Shown in pieces: positions 1 through 7,886 of a stretch of 49,865 nt of DNA; the stretch's first letter is position 1; each line of letters opens with the position of its first letter. A program made the translations under genes and the position numbers. Source of the DNA: Candidatus Acetothermia bacterium (GTDB lineage Bacteria; Bipolaricaulota; Bipolaricaulia; RBG-16-55-9; DRXL01). Location of the stretch: contig JAJHSH010000014.1 of assembly GCA_022683945.1 (NCBI GenBank), positions 1 through 49,865 of the forward strand. The letters are read 5' to 3'. The notes beneath the pieces were generated by a model. It was not told the DNA's origin. It saw nothing but the letters and a program-made list of their open reading frames with translations, and did no database searches.

Positions 1-1
1 G

Positions 2-466
2 GTAGATACAAATATTCTGCTGGACATCTTGATTCCCAATGCCCGTTATGCAGCAGCATCTCAGCGGGCGCTCGAAGAAGCTCTGGCAGAAGGGGCCTTG
101 GTGATCAGCGAGGTTGTCTACGCGGAGTTGGCTTCGCAGTTTCCTAGTCCGGCAGACCTGGAGCACTTCTTAGCTGATGCTCAGATTCGCTTAGAGCACT
201 CGCCGCCGCAGGCTCTCCAGAAAGCTGGAGCTGCGTGGAAAGCGTATGTGAAGTCCCGAGGAGGAAAACTACGCTGCCCTCACTGTGGAAGAGAGCAGCC
301 GGTTAGTTGTGTGAGCTGCGGGGAGACGATTGCGGTGCGCCAGCACATCTTGAGCGATTTTCTCGTGGGGGCTCACGCCTTAGGATGCGCTGATCGGCTA
401 TTGACGCGGGACTTGGGGTATTATAGAGCGTACTTTCAGGATTTGAAGATCGTCTCTCCACGGTGA
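2..466 (+). CDS. PIN-domain (VapC-like) ribonuclease with inserted zinc ribbon, 5' end cut by window
   Basis: The reading frame is already open at base 2 and begins VDTNILLDIL, the first strand of a PIN domain, so only a few residues are missing before the window. PIN proteins are Mg-dependent ribonucleases and usually act as VapC toxins. The expected acidic residues are visible: Asp in VDTN, Glu in SEVVYAEL, Asp in HILSDFLVG and Asp in RDLGYY. A CxxC-x8-CxxC zinc-ribbon-like insert (CPHCG then CVSCG) sits before the third acidic residue; it looks like a variant subfamily rather than damage. The antitoxin would lie upstream, outside the window. The family call is firm; the toxin role is inferred from the family. 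Confidence 0.85.
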   Translation, partial: VDTNILLDILIPNARYAAASQRALEEALAEGALVISEVVYAELASQFPSPADLEHFLADAQIRLEHSPPQALQKAGAAWKAYVKSRGGKLRCPHCGREQPVSCVSCGETIAVRQHILSDFLVGAHALGCADRLLTRDLGYYRAYFQDLKIVSPR

Positions 467-639
467 ACATGTACGTTCTTCTGGTCTATGACGTTGATGT
501 CAGTCGGGTACTGACCTGCTCCCCGCAATTTGGGCCAAGTAGAATGTTATACTAAATCAAGTTCATGATATCACATTCAGGCCGGAAGCATCCGTCTCAG
601 AAAATGTAAGCCCGATGAATGGGGGCAGGTCAATTCGCT

Positions 640-1479
640 TCATTTGGGCCGAACTTGAGGGATGCTCTCGCTGCCCAAAGTTAAGGCCGTCAAAAGCGCT
701 TTGAACAGATCCATCAATTTGTCCGTTTTATACTCTAAAGTCAGCGCGTCCAGTCTTCGCGAACCCGGCATGATCTCCGCGTTGTCCACCATCCCAGCGT
801 TGAGCATCTTGATGTGCAAAATATAAGGGGACGGGAGCACGAAGGGTTTGTATTGGGAGATACTCCTGAGTGCTCGCGCGGCGGCCTCGCGGATCTGTCT
901 TTGCGCTTCTTTAGGATGGAGCGAGCGCGCACTGTATCGTGTGATGGCCCATTTCACGGCGACCGTCTCCACAGGGCTCAAAATCTCTCTAACCTCTTCG
1001 CACACCCGGTCGTCGCCCGTGACCAGAACGACAGGGGTGCCATAAGAGCCCGCCATGAGCGCGTTGATGGCCGCTTCGTTCATCGCTTTACTGTTGATCT
1101 TCACTTCAGAGACGACCGAGCCGTAATACGTGTGATCGAGAATGCCCGCCTTGGCGCCCATGCCTGCATGATAGCCCACAAAAAATGCTGCATCGAACCC
1201 CGCTTCCACGCCCTGAACCATGCTCAGAGGTTTCAGGCTGCCGCTGATAAGCTGCACTCTTGGGTCGAGCTTTTCGATGATAATATTGCGCATATCGGCA
1301 TGGGAGTCGTTGATGAGCACCTCTTTGGCCCCAGCATCGAAGGCCCCTAAGGCGGCGACATTGACCTCTTCGGTCATCAACTCTCTGCAACGCGGGTAGT
1401 CCTGCCCGTTGGATCTCGTCTGATCCACATGCACGATGCCACTGATGCCTTCCATATCGCACGAAATATAGATTTTCAT
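640..1479 (-). CDS. dppA: D-aminopeptidase, M55 family (DppA)
   Basis: This 279-residue protein matches the M55 D-aminopeptidases, which are zinc enzymes that trim D-amino-acid peptides such as those from peptidoglycan. It starts with CDMEGISG. The zinc ligands are in register with the known family positions: Asp8, Glu10, His60 (in DSHADM) and His104 (in VGYHAG). A conserved Glu follows near residue 135 (AMNEAAIN). The length is normal. It stands alone on the minus strand, facing away from the tryptophanase-like gene, and a promoter-like pair is visible just upstream. It probably works in peptide or cell-wall recycling in the cytoplasm. Confidence 0.93.
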   Translation of the reverse strand: MKIYISCDMEGISGIVHVDQTRSNGQDYPRCRELMTEEVNVAALGAFDAGAKEVLINDSHADMRNIIIEKLDPRVQLISGSLKPLSMVQGVEAGFDAAFFVGYHAGMGAKAGILDHTYYGSVVSEVKINSKAMNEAAINALMAGSYGTPVVLVTGDDRVCEEVREILSPVETVAVKWAITRYSARSLHPKEAQRQIREAAARALRSISQYKPFVLPSPYILHIKMLNAGMVDNAEIMPGSRRLDALTLEYKTDKLMDLFKALLTALTLGSESIPQVRPK

Positions 1480-1488
1480 AGCAGCTAA

Positions 1489-1517
1489 AGTCTAAACGTC
1501 AAAAGTCTAAAAGTCAA
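1489..1517 (-). promoter_or_regulatory. putative sigma-70 promoter for dppA
   Basis: On the minus strand TTGACT (1512-1517) is followed after 17 bp by TAGACT (1489-1494), about 10 bp before the dppA ATG. The stretch is made of short repeats of AGTCTAAA, so the match could partly be chance. Confidence 0.4.
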
Positions 1518-1608
1518 TTTTAGCTCTGCTGGGGCGCGGTGCTGCCCCTACTTGCTTGCCTCTGCTCCGTCTGCTATCTTCGAGAGCCGAACGCAAAGGA
1601 GGCCCAGA

Positions 1609-2976
1609 GTGTTTAAGCCCTATAAGATCAAAGTCGTCGAGCCGATCAAACTCTTATCGCGTGCCGAGCGCGAACAGAAGCTGCAAGAAGCCGACTATAA
1701 CGTCTTTCGATTGCGCGCCGAAGATACTTATATTGACTTACTGACAGACTCCGGCACGGGCGCGATGAGCCACGCTCAGTGGGCAGCTCTGATGGAAGGC
1801 GATGAGTCCTACGCTGGCGCCCGAAGTTTTTATAGATTAGAGCAAGCCGTCAAAGAGATCTTCGGGTTCAGATATTTTATGCCCACCCATCAAGGGCGCG
1901 CCGCCGAGCACGTGCTCTTCTCAACGCTCGTCAAGCTCGGAGATCTTGTCCCCAATAATATGCACTTCGACACAACCAGGGCAAATGTGCTCGCCGCTGG
2001 CGGCCAGCCCGTAGATCTCGTCATCGAAGATGCTTATGATCCGAGCAAAGAGCATCCCTTTAAAGGCGAACTGGAGACTCACGCTCTGGAGGCTCTTATC
2101 AAAAGAGACGGTCGGGAGCGCATTCCCGTTATTGTGCTGACGATCACCAACAATTCGGGCGGCGGCCAGCCGGTCTCGCTTAAAAATATTAAAGCCGTCA
2201 GCGAGATCGCGCGAACTCACAAAATTCCGTTCTTTCTCGATGCCTGTCGTTTCGCCGAGAACTGCTTTTTCATTAAAGAGCGCGAACCCGGCTACTCCAA
2301 GAAAAAGCCCCTCGAGATCGCCCGTGAAATCTTTTCACTGGCCGACGGCATGACGTTCTCGGCTAAAAAAGACGCGATCGTCAACATCGGCGGGATCTTG
2401 GCGATGAACAGTGAAGAGCTGTACTGGCGTTGCGTGCAGAAGCTCATTTTGTTTGAAGGCTTTCCTACGTATGGGGGTCTGGCCGGGCGCGACTTGGACG
2501 CGATCGCCGTCGGGCTGTATGAGGCGCTCGACGAAGACTATCTGCGCGATCGAATCGGACAGACGCGCTATCTCGGCGAGCGTCTTAAAGCTGAGAATAT
2601 CCCCATCATCGAGCCCATCGGCGGCCACGCGGTCTACATAGACGCGCTCAGGTTTCTGCCCCATATTCCCCAAAGAGAATTCCCCGCGCAAGCTCTGGTG
2701 ATCGAACTCTATCGCGAGGGAGGAATACGCAGTGTAGAAGTCGGCAGCACGATGTTTGCCAAGCGCGACGAGAAGACCGGCCAAGAGATCTATCCCAAAC
2801 TCGAATTGGTGCGGCTGGCCATCCCGCGCCGCGTCTACACCCAAGAGCACTTGGATCACGTCGTGGAAACGCTGAGAGAGATTCGCGAGCAGCGCGCGAA
2901 GATGCGCGGGTTTAAATTAACAGCGGGTGAAGGCCCTCTGCGACACTTCGTTGCCTGTTTTGCTCCGCTAAGGTGA
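1609..2976 (+). CDS. tnaA: beta-eliminating lyase, tryptophanase-type (PLP)
   Basis: This PLP enzyme belongs to the tryptophanase/tyrosine phenol-lyase family, which splits Trp or Tyr to indole or phenol, pyruvate and ammonia. Family motifs include [30 protein letters not shown], the PLP lysine in FSAKKDA, and [12 protein letters not shown]. Near the C-terminus it reads SVEVGS, as in tryptophanases, where tyrosine phenol-lyases have an MERG motif with a substrate-binding Arg. Tryptophanase is therefore preferred, although several segments resemble the phenol-lyase. I chose the GTG at 1609 because an AGGAGG sits 6 bp upstream and the protein then begins [11 protein letters not shown], as in the family. 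The open frame extends further upstream to a TTG without support. Confidence 0.85.
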   Translation: MFKPYKIKVVEPIKLLSRAEREQKLQEADYNVFRLRAEDTYIDLLTDSGTGAMSHAQWAALMEGDESYAGARSFYRLEQAVKEIFGFRYFMPTHQGRAAEHVLFSTLVKLGDLVPNNMHFDTTRANVLAAGGQPVDLVIEDAYDPSKEHPFKGELETHALEALIKRDGRERIPVIVLTITNNSGGGQPVSLKNIKAVSEIARTHKIPFFLDACRFAENCFFIKEREPGYSKKKPLEIAREIFSLADGMTFSAKKDAIVNIGGILAMNSEELYWRCVQKLILFEGFPTYGGLAGRDLDAIAVGLYEALDEDYLRDRIGQTRYLGERLKAENIPIIEPIGGHAVYIDALRFLPHIPQREFPAQALVIELYREGGIRSVEVGSTMFAKRDEKTGQEIYPKLELVRLAIPRRVYTQEHLDHVVETLREIREQRAKMRGFKLTAGEGPLRHFVACFAPLR

Positions 2977-3332
2977 CGAAAGTCCGTCTCTAAGGGTGTC
3001 CCTTGTCCTTGCCCTAGACTCCAAGCAAAACTAACGTAGCCCCCAAGAGACGAGGAAATCTCTTACGAGAGGAGCGGGGGGACTTCCAGCGGGAGAGGGG
3101 ATTAGACCAACCTCCTACACACCTCCTAACAAGAGTGAAGAGCTTGGCGGTGCACAGCATAGCGGGGCGCGCCAGGGTTTTGCCCGCAGCCTCGGCGGGA
3201 TTTTTCCCCAGCGAGCTCTCTTCAGATTCACATAGCTACGGCCAAGCTCTTCCTCTTGACCTTCAGGGTTCTTATCACAGATTCTGTAGAGATCTTCTTG
3301 CCGAGATTCGCTCTATCATCTAGACTATCGGC
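2977..3332. other. non-coding spacer, 356 bp
   Basis: No convincing gene is visible. A 62-codon open frame on the plus strand (3135-3323) has no ribosome-binding site and no recognisable protein, and it is largely made of an inverted repeat. The first half is GC-rich with several short AGGAG-like runs. The second half holds the inverted repeat described separately at 3141-3248. Confidence 0.6.
3141..3248. repeat. large inverted repeat, copy 1
   Basis: The outer arms AGCTTGGC and GCCAAGCT are exact reverse complements. They enclose a GC-rich inner hairpin (CCCGC / GCGGG) flanked by GGGTTTTG on the left and GATTTTTCCC on the right. The element at 25580-25721 has the same architecture and the same GGGTTTTGCC and GGATTTTTCCC flanks, so the two look like members of one family. 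Confidence 0.5.
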
Positions 3333-4124
3333 ATGACCGATCTGACACCCCCAGAGATCGAGCGCTACTCTCGGCAGCTATTGCTCATAGGCCCGAAGGG
3401 GCAGCGTGCTCTGCGCCGCAAGAGCGTTTTGATAGTGGGGCTGGGCGGCTTGGGAGTTCCGGCCGCGCTCTATCTGGCGGCCGCCGGCGTGGGCAAGCTA
3501 GGACTTCTCGACGAGAGTCGCGTCGAACTCTCCAACCTCCACCGACAGATCATCTATCAAACGGCCGACATAGGGCGCTCCAAGGTCGAAGCAACTCAAG
3601 AGAGATTGAAAGCCCTCAACCCGCAGATGGAGCTGACGGCTCACCCTGTGCGTCTCTCCGCGCAGAACGCCTTGGAGATCTTCAGAGCGTATGATCTCGT
3701 CTTAGACGGTTCGGATAACTTCCCCACGCGCTATTTAGTCAATGACGCCTCTGTTTTGCTCAAAAAGCCGAACGTTCACGGGAGCGTCTTGGGCTGGGAG
3801 GGGCAGGTCACAGTCTTTATGCCGGGAGGGTCGTGCTATCGCTGTGTGTATCCCAAGCCACCAACGCCGGGGACAGTGCCCGACTGTGCCGCCGCGGGCG
3901 TGATGGGCACAATTGCTGGTTTAGTTGGGCTGACCCAAGCCAACGAAGCCTTGAAGATTCTGCTGGAGATCCCCTCACAGCTTCGGGGGCGGCTTCTGCT
4001 GGTAGATGCCCGGAGGCTCTCGTTCACCGAGATCGCGCTGCGTCGTGATCCCCAATGCGCGATCTGCAGCGATCGAGCAACCATCAAAGAGCTCATAGAC
4101 TACGAGAGCTTTTGTAAAAAGTAG
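3333..4124 (+). CDS. MoeB/ThiF/HesA-family adenylyltransferase (E1-like)
   Basis: This 263-residue protein would adenylate the C-terminal Gly-Gly of a ubiquitin-like sulfur carrier (MoaD or ThiS type), preparing it for thiocarboxylate formation. It shows the family opening ERYSRQLLL, the nucleotide-binding GLGGLG near residue 36, and the LDGSDNFPTRYLVND motif. Two zinc-binding Cys pairs are present: CYRCVYP near residue 168 and CAICSD near the C-terminus. It has no rhodanese domain. The mobB-moeA-moeA operon 330 bp away points to a MoeB role in molybdopterin synthesis, but ThiF-type function in thiamine synthesis cannot be excluded. Confidence 0.88.
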   Translation: MTDLTPPEIERYSRQLLLIGPKGQRALRRKSVLIVGLGGLGVPAALYLAAAGVGKLGLLDESRVELSNLHRQIIYQTADIGRSKVEATQERLKALNPQMELTAHPVRLSAQNALEIFRAYDLVLDGSDNFPTRYLVNDASVLLKKPNVHGSVLGWEGQVTVFMPGGSCYRCVYPKPPTPGTVPDCAAAGVMGTIAGLVGLTQANEALKILLEIPSQLRGRLLLVDARRLSFTEIALRRDPQCAICSDRATIKELIDYESFCKK

Positions 4125-4156
4125 CGTCCCCCATTATGACTCTCTGCGGATCCTGA

Positions 4157-4453
4157 CCCCTCTCCACTTTCGTGCTGCTCGACGGCTGAAGCCGCGAGCT
4201 GGGCTTATACTAATTTGCTTTGCAGACGGCGCGCAGTGGGTAGAGCTGACAGCGGATTCGGGTAGCGGATTAAGCTGATTTTAGGGTATAATCCGCTTAA
4301 TCTGCTACCGAAATCTGCTGTCAGCTCTTGATGACATGATAAAGTCAAATCAGTATTACAAAGTCTCCTGGCGGAGACTCTCAGCCCGCGCCAGCGGGCT
4401 TTGTAGCTTCCAGCCCGCCACTTCAGTGGCCGGGCGACTCAAAGTGGAGAGGG
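4157..4453. repeat. composite REP-like hairpin array interrupted by a MITE
   Basis: The outer arms CCCCTCTCCACTTT (4157-4170) and its exact reverse complement (4440-4453) enclose a row of GC-rich hairpins: CGGCTGAAGCCG, GTCTCC/GGAGAC, AGCCCGCGCCAGCGGGCT and GCCACTTCAGTGGC. The same modules recur at 14828-14940 and 30645-30730. In this copy the MITE at 4208-4355 has landed inside the array. Confidence 0.8.
4208..4355 (+). mobile_element. 148-bp MITE, copy 1
   Basis: This non-coding element has terminal inverted repeats TACTAATTTG / CAAATCAGTA and a 3-bp target duplication TTA (4205-4207 and 4356-4358). Most of its length is one long imperfect palindrome whose arms begin and end at GAGCTGACAGC and GCTGTCAGCTC. 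Two further copies of equal length are at 7930-8077 (inverted) and 36347-36494. A TWA 3-bp duplication is typical of IS5-group transposases (IS1031/ISL2-like), so mobilisation in trans by such an IS is inferred. No transposase is present in the element. Confidence 0.9.
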
Positions 4454-4454
4454 G

Positions 4455-5705
4455 CTAGCTGCGGATCAGCGTCACTTTCACTAGAGCACCTTGCTCCCAA
4501 TGCTCAACATCTTCAGGCACTTCGATCCAGCCGTCAGCGCCCACAATCGTGGAGAGCTTGCTCGCTCCACCCTGCAACGGGTGCACCAGCAGCGAGCCGT
4601 CTTCGGCTCGCTCTAGTTTCGCTCGCACGAACTCCCGATAGCCCTGCATAGACTTAATCGGCTTGGCCAGCTTCGCTTGTACTTTGAAGAATTCGCGCTC
4701 GCGCCCGAAATAGTATCGCTCTAAGAGAGGCTTGACAAAAAGCCAAAGCGCCAGCCACGTCGCCACCGGATACCCCGGCAGCCCCAGCACGGGCTTGCCC
4801 ACTCCCTGACCCTCACCCCATCCCTCTCCCTGGAAGGGAGAGGGTCTCTTCACTATTCCCAACAACACCGGATGCCCCGGATGATAGGCAACTCCGTGAA
4901 CCAAAATCTCCCCCAGCTCCTGCACGATCTGGGGGACTAAATCCCCACGCCCTTTGCTCGTCCCAGACCCGACTAAAATCAAATCATAGCTCGCTGTAGC
5001 TTGGTGCAGCGCAGCGCGAATATGTTCAGCTTCGTTGGGCACGATCTCGTGCACGGTCACCAGCCCGCCCCACTGCTCTACCAGCCCCTGGACGATCTGA
5101 GAGTTCGTCTCGCGAAATTGCCCCAAGCTCGGCTCCTCTCTCCAAGAGACCAGCTCCGACCCCGTCGGGATGAAGATCGCCCTGAGTTGGCGCTTCACAT
5201 ACGCCGATAGATGGCCCGCGCTCAGAAGAGCCGCGATCGCTTCGGGCGTGAGCCGAAAGTGAGCGGACACGACCTGGGCCCCCGGCGCGAAATCCTCCCC
5301 CACCGCGCGAATATGCTTGCCCATAAAAGTCGGCTTGGTGATGGCGACGGTCTGGCTATCTAATTCTTGGAGATCTTCGATCTTGATGACGGCATCGAAC
5401 GGTGGGGGAATAGGCTGACCCGTGTCTATGAACTCGAAGTCGCGCCCGCGCACCACCCTCAAGGGAGACTGTGAGCTGGCTTGCTGGGTCTCTGCTGCTC
5501 TCACGGCGATCCCGTCCATCGCGGCGCTGGCGAAGTGCGGCACGGCTCTTCGCGCGAGAACCTCCCGACTCGTGACGCGCCAGAGCGCTTGCGGCGTCGC
5601 GATCTGTTCTTCAGAAGCTGCAAAGAAACCAACGCGCTCTAACTCACTGAAGAAGCGGCGACGGGCCTCTTCCAAGGGAGTAGCTTCCAAGTGCGCGCGC
5701 TTCAT
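4455..5705 (-). CDS. moeA: MoeA-family molybdopterin molybdotransferase (second copy, repeat insertion)
   Basis: MoeA inserts Mo or W into adenylylated molybdopterin. Domain markers are AAMDGIAVRA near residue 62, a PTGSELV segment near 180, the MoCF-type GSGTSKGRGD near 247 (canonical enzymes have GGxSxGxxD), and GLPGYPVATW near 308. Residues about 285-303 are an extra loop, reading RPSPFQGEGWGEGQ in part, that is encoded by a palindromic repeat; related proteins lack it. It is the last gene of mobB-moeA-moeA and overlaps the preceding moeA by 4 bp. Together with the variant motif, the loop suggests a specialised or weakened paralogue. Two MoeA copies may divide metals, for example Mo and W. 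Confidence 0.88.
   Translation of the reverse strand: MKRAHLEATPLEEARRRFFSELERVGFFAASEEQIATPQALWRVTSREVLARRAVPHFASAAMDGIAVRAAETQQASSQSPLRVVRGRDFEFIDTGQPIPPPFDAVIKIEDLQELDSQTVAITKPTFMGKHIRAVGEDFAPGAQVVSAHFRLTPEAIAALLSAGHLSAYVKRQLRAIFIPTGSELVSWREEPSLGQFRETNSQIVQGLVEQWGGLVTVHEIVPNEAEHIRAALHQATASYDLILVGSGTSKGRGDLVPQIVQELGEILVHGVAYHPGHPVLLGIVKRPSPFQGEGWGEGQGVGKPVLGLPGYPVATWLALWLFVKPLLERYYFGREREFFKVQAKLAKPIKSMQGYREFVRAKLERAEDGSLLVHPLQGGASKLSTIVGADGWIEVPEDVEHWEQGALVKVTLIRS
4800..4852. repeat. palindromic repeat embedded in frame in moeA
   Basis: A stem made of CCCTCTCCCT and AGGGAGAGGG, next to CCCTCACCCC, lies inside the moeA reading frame without breaking it. Related sequence occurs at the end of miaB (17404-17450) and between two ABC genes (29446-29491), which marks it as a dispersed repeat. 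Confidence 0.75.
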
Positions 5706-6940
5706 AGCAGCTCCACCCAGACGGTCAACCCCGCTTCGATCTTCTCTAAATCAGCGGGCACCGAGACGATGCCGTCGGCGCGCACAAGCGTCGAGATATT
5801 GTTCGTATGCCCATAAATAGGCTCGGCGAAGAGCGCTCCGGAGTCTTCGTCGAGCTTGAGTCTCACAGCTAAGAAATCTTCTCGGCCCTTCACCGACTCT
5901 ATCTTAGAGAGCAGGCGCGCCGGCACCAGACGATGCGCCGGCAGCAACACTCGCACGCCACTGCGCTTGGAGAGCAAGGGGCACACGAACTTCTCAAAGA
6001 CCAGCGCACACGAGACGGGATTCCCCGGAAGCCCCACGACGGGCTTCTGAACGATCAGCGCAGAAATCGTCGGTTTGCCCGGACGGATCTGCAAACCGTG
6101 CACCAAGACCTCTCCCAGCTCTTGAAGGACTTCGAACGTCCAGTCGCGCGCCCCAACCGAAGAGCCTCCAGAGATCAACACAAAATCCGTCTCGTGCACG
6201 GCCTGCTCGACGGCAGCGCGCAGACGGCTCTTATCATCGGGAACGATGGGATAGCTTTGAGTTTTCGCACCCTGAGCTTCGATCAAGCCGCGCAGCACAT
6301 AAGAGTTCGTCTCGCGGATCTTCCCCGGTGGCGGCGATTCTCTGCCAGAGACCAGCTCCGACCCCGTGTTCAACACCCCCACGCGAACGCGCTTGAAGAC
6401 TCTGACCGACTCTCTGCCCAGCGCAATGAGCGCGCCGATGTCTATAGCGCGCAGACGGTGGCCCATATAAAAGACTCTTTCGCCGCGCTGAAAGTCCGAA
6501 TCGGCCGCGAGCAGATGCCTCCCCGGCTCGACAGAGGCGAAGACCTTCACTGAATCTGAGAGTGTTTCAGTCTCTTCGAGCATGACGACCGCATCAGCGT
6601 TTGGGGGCACTGGCCCTCCCGTGGTGATCTCTATTGCTTCGGATTCTTGGAGGGCCGGGAGTTTCTGGGGCTCTTCTCCCATCTCTACAGAGCCGATCAC
6701 TTTGAGAATAGCGGGCCGTTCGTGGCTGGCATTGTGAGTATCTTGAGCGCGCACGGCGTAGCCGTCCATCGTAGCACGAACGAAACCTGGTAGATTCGAA
6801 GAAGAGAAAATCTCTTCGGCGAGCACGCGCCCATAGGCTTCTGGTACGGCGATCTCTTCGCTCTCGCTGAGAGGTGTGACTCGCGATAGTGAGAGTGAGA
6901 GAGCGGACGACAGCGGCTGAGAGTTCTCGAATCTTCTCAT
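5702..6940 (-). CDS. moeA: MoeA-family molybdopterin molybdotransferase (first copy)
   Basis: This is a canonical 412-residue MoeA. It has ATMDGYAVRA near residue 56, TGGPVPPNADAVVM near 107, VLNTGSELVS near 190, the MoCF motif GGSSVGARD near 260, and GLPGNPVS near 303. A C-terminal domain IV ends with SVPADLEKIEAG. It catalyses metal insertion into molybdopterin-AMP in the cytoplasm. It overlaps mobB upstream and the second moeA downstream by 4 bp each, so all three are probably translated from one message. Compared with its neighbour it keeps all the expected active-site loops, so it is the better candidate for the housekeeping enzyme. Confidence 0.93.
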   Translation of the reverse strand: MRRFENSQPLSSALSLSLSRVTPLSESEEIAVPEAYGRVLAEEIFSSSNLPGFVRATMDGYAVRAQDTHNASHERPAILKVIGSVEMGEEPQKLPALQESEAIEITTGGPVPPNADAVVMLEETETLSDSVKVFASVEPGRHLLAADSDFQRGERVFYMGHRLRAIDIGALIALGRESVRVFKRVRVGVLNTGSELVSGRESPPPGKIRETNSYVLRGLIEAQGAKTQSYPIVPDDKSRLRAAVEQAVHETDFVLISGGSSVGARDWTFEVLQELGEVLVHGLQIRPGKPTISALIVQKPVVGLPGNPVSCALVFEKFVCPLLSKRSGVRVLLPAHRLVPARLLSKIESVKGREDFLAVRLKLDEDSGALFAEPIYGHTNNISTLVRADGIVSVPADLEKIEAGLTVWVELL

Positions 6941-7410
6941 GACAGAAAGCGCCTCTCTAAAAGATCGGCCACTTGTGTAACTTCTGTTGCTATAAAGGGA
7001 GAGCGCAAGCTGGCGATGAGATTCTGAAGTTTCAGTCTCTCATCACCGGCGCGTTCGACGAGAATCTTGGGCAGATCCGACTCTTTGAAGCCCTCGATCA
7101 GCACCAGATCGAGATCGGCGAAATCGTGCTGAAGGAGCTCTTCTATCTTCGGCGGGCCGTCGCGCACGAGCATCAGCTTTTGCGGCGTCACGAGCGCCAC
7201 CGTCGCCGCGCCGGCGGCTTTCAGTTTATAAGAGTCTTTGCCCGGCGCGTCGAACTTTATCTCGGTGTGATGCGTGTGTTTGATCGCTCCGACTCTATAG
7301 CCGCGCGCGGTGAGAATTCTGATCAGCTCTAGGATGAGCGTTGTCTTCCCTGAGCCGCTCCAGCCGACGACGGCGACAGCGGGGGGCTTAGCGTGTTTTA
7401 AGGTCTTCAT
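6937..7410 (-). CDS. mobB: MobB, molybdopterin-guanine dinucleotide biosynthesis GTPase
   Basis: A 157-residue P-loop protein with the Walker A GWSGSGKTT at the N-terminus, GAIKHTHH after it, and the family motif VLIEGFKESDLPK. MobB binds GTP and assists conversion of molybdopterin to its guanine dinucleotide form. It is first in the mobB-moeA-moeA operon, with a 4-bp overlap into moeA. A good promoter-like pair precedes it. No mobA is present in the window. Confidence 0.93.
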   Translation of the reverse strand: MKTLKHAKPPAVAVVGWSGSGKTTLILELIRILTARGYRVGAIKHTHHTEIKFDAPGKDSYKLKAAGAATVALVTPQKLMLVRDGPPKIEELLQHDFADLDLVLIEGFKESDLPKILVERAGDERLKLQNLIASLRSPFIATEVTQVADLLERRFLS

Positions 7411-7424
7411 CGGTTCTCGGTTTC

Positions 7425-7453
7425 ATTGTAGATGAGCGCTGGGGCGGGCGCAA
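7425..7453 (-). promoter_or_regulatory. putative promoter of the mobB-moeA-moeA operon
   Basis: On the minus strand TTGCGC (7448-7453) and TACAAT (7425-7430) are separated by 17 bp. The pair would give a leader of only a few bases before mobB. It is divergent from the promoter at 7464-7492. Confidence 0.55.
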
Positions 7454-7463
7454 GGGGAGAGGG

Positions 7464-7492
7464 TTGCGTGAGCAGCGCTGCAAACGTATACT
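7464..7492 (+). promoter_or_regulatory. putative promoter of the abrB-type antitoxin gene
   Basis: TTGCGT (7464-7469), a 17-bp spacer and TATACT (7487-7492) lie about 17 bp before the ATG at 7510, giving a very short leader. An AbrB-type antitoxin would be expected to repress here, but no clear operator palindrome is visible. Confidence 0.55.
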
Positions 7493-7509
7493 TGCTTTGG
7501 GTGACTGCT

Positions 7510-7788
7510 ATGATGAAAGTCAAAGTTCAGAAAGATGGTCGCATCACGCTGCCCAAGAAGCTGAGAGAAGAAGCCCATATCCGTCAAGGGCAATGGCTGG
7601 AGATTGTTTTAGAAAACGGCCAAGTGCTCTTGCAGCCAACCAGTGTCAGAAAGTCTTATCTGAGGCTTAGTGAGGACCACCCTATTTGGAAACTTGTGGG
7701 TCAGTGGGCCAGTGGACAAGCCGATGTGAGCAGCGATAAATACGCCCATCTCGCCCAAGCCTATGAATCCAAGCGCTGTTTGCGCTGA
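7510..7788 (+). CDS. AbrB/SpoVT-family antitoxin (VapB-like)
   Basis: A 92-residue protein with an N-terminal swapped-hairpin AbrB domain, seen as VQKDGRITLPKKLREE and then GQWLEIVLENGQVLLQP. Such proteins bind DNA as dimers and usually neutralise a VapC PIN toxin encoded just downstream. I chose the ATG at 7510 because the promoter lies directly before it and the AbrB domain starts at once; a longer open frame upstream would run through the promoter. Its stop codon overlaps the start of a 26-codon remnant of a PIN gene, so the partner toxin appears to be deleted. Confidence 0.85.
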   Translation: MMKVKVQKDGRITLPKKLREEAHIRQGQWLEIVLENGQVLLQPTSVRKSYLRLSEDHPIWKLVGQWASGQADVSSDKYAHLAQAYESKRCLR

Positions 7789-7868
7789 TGGGGCGTTTGG
7801 AGATAAAGTCAGCTATCGCTTTTGACAGACATTTTCTCCAGTATGGGCAGTTCGTCATTCTTGGTTAG
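7788..7868 (+). pseudogene. vapC remnant (C-terminal end of a PIN toxin)
   Basis: The 26-codon frame starts at an ATG overlapping the antitoxin stop (TGATG). It ends with AIAFDRHFLQYGQFVILG, which resembles the last strand-helix-strand of VapC proteins, where a D..HF segment precedes the C-terminus. Everything between the first few codons and this tail is missing, so an internal deletion of the toxin is inferred. It could also be a tiny gene fused by chance, but the position behind an AbrB antitoxin fits a decayed vapBC pair. Confidence 0.6.
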
Positions 7869-7886
7869 CCAGACGGGTTTTTGGCT

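Noticed and set aside
549..575. MITE-like end (TTATACTAAATCAAG) near the dppA stop
   Set aside because: Only about the first ten bases resemble the MITE terminus. No second end, internal palindrome or target duplication is visible.
3135..3323. 62-codon open frame upstream of the MoeB/ThiF gene
   Set aside because: It has no ribosome-binding site and no recognisable protein, and most of it lies in an inverted repeat.
7800..7886. Possible continuation of hicB past its TAG stop in the same frame
   Set aside because: The frame stays open for a while, but it is antisense to the vapC remnant and the restored protein already has a HicB-like length.
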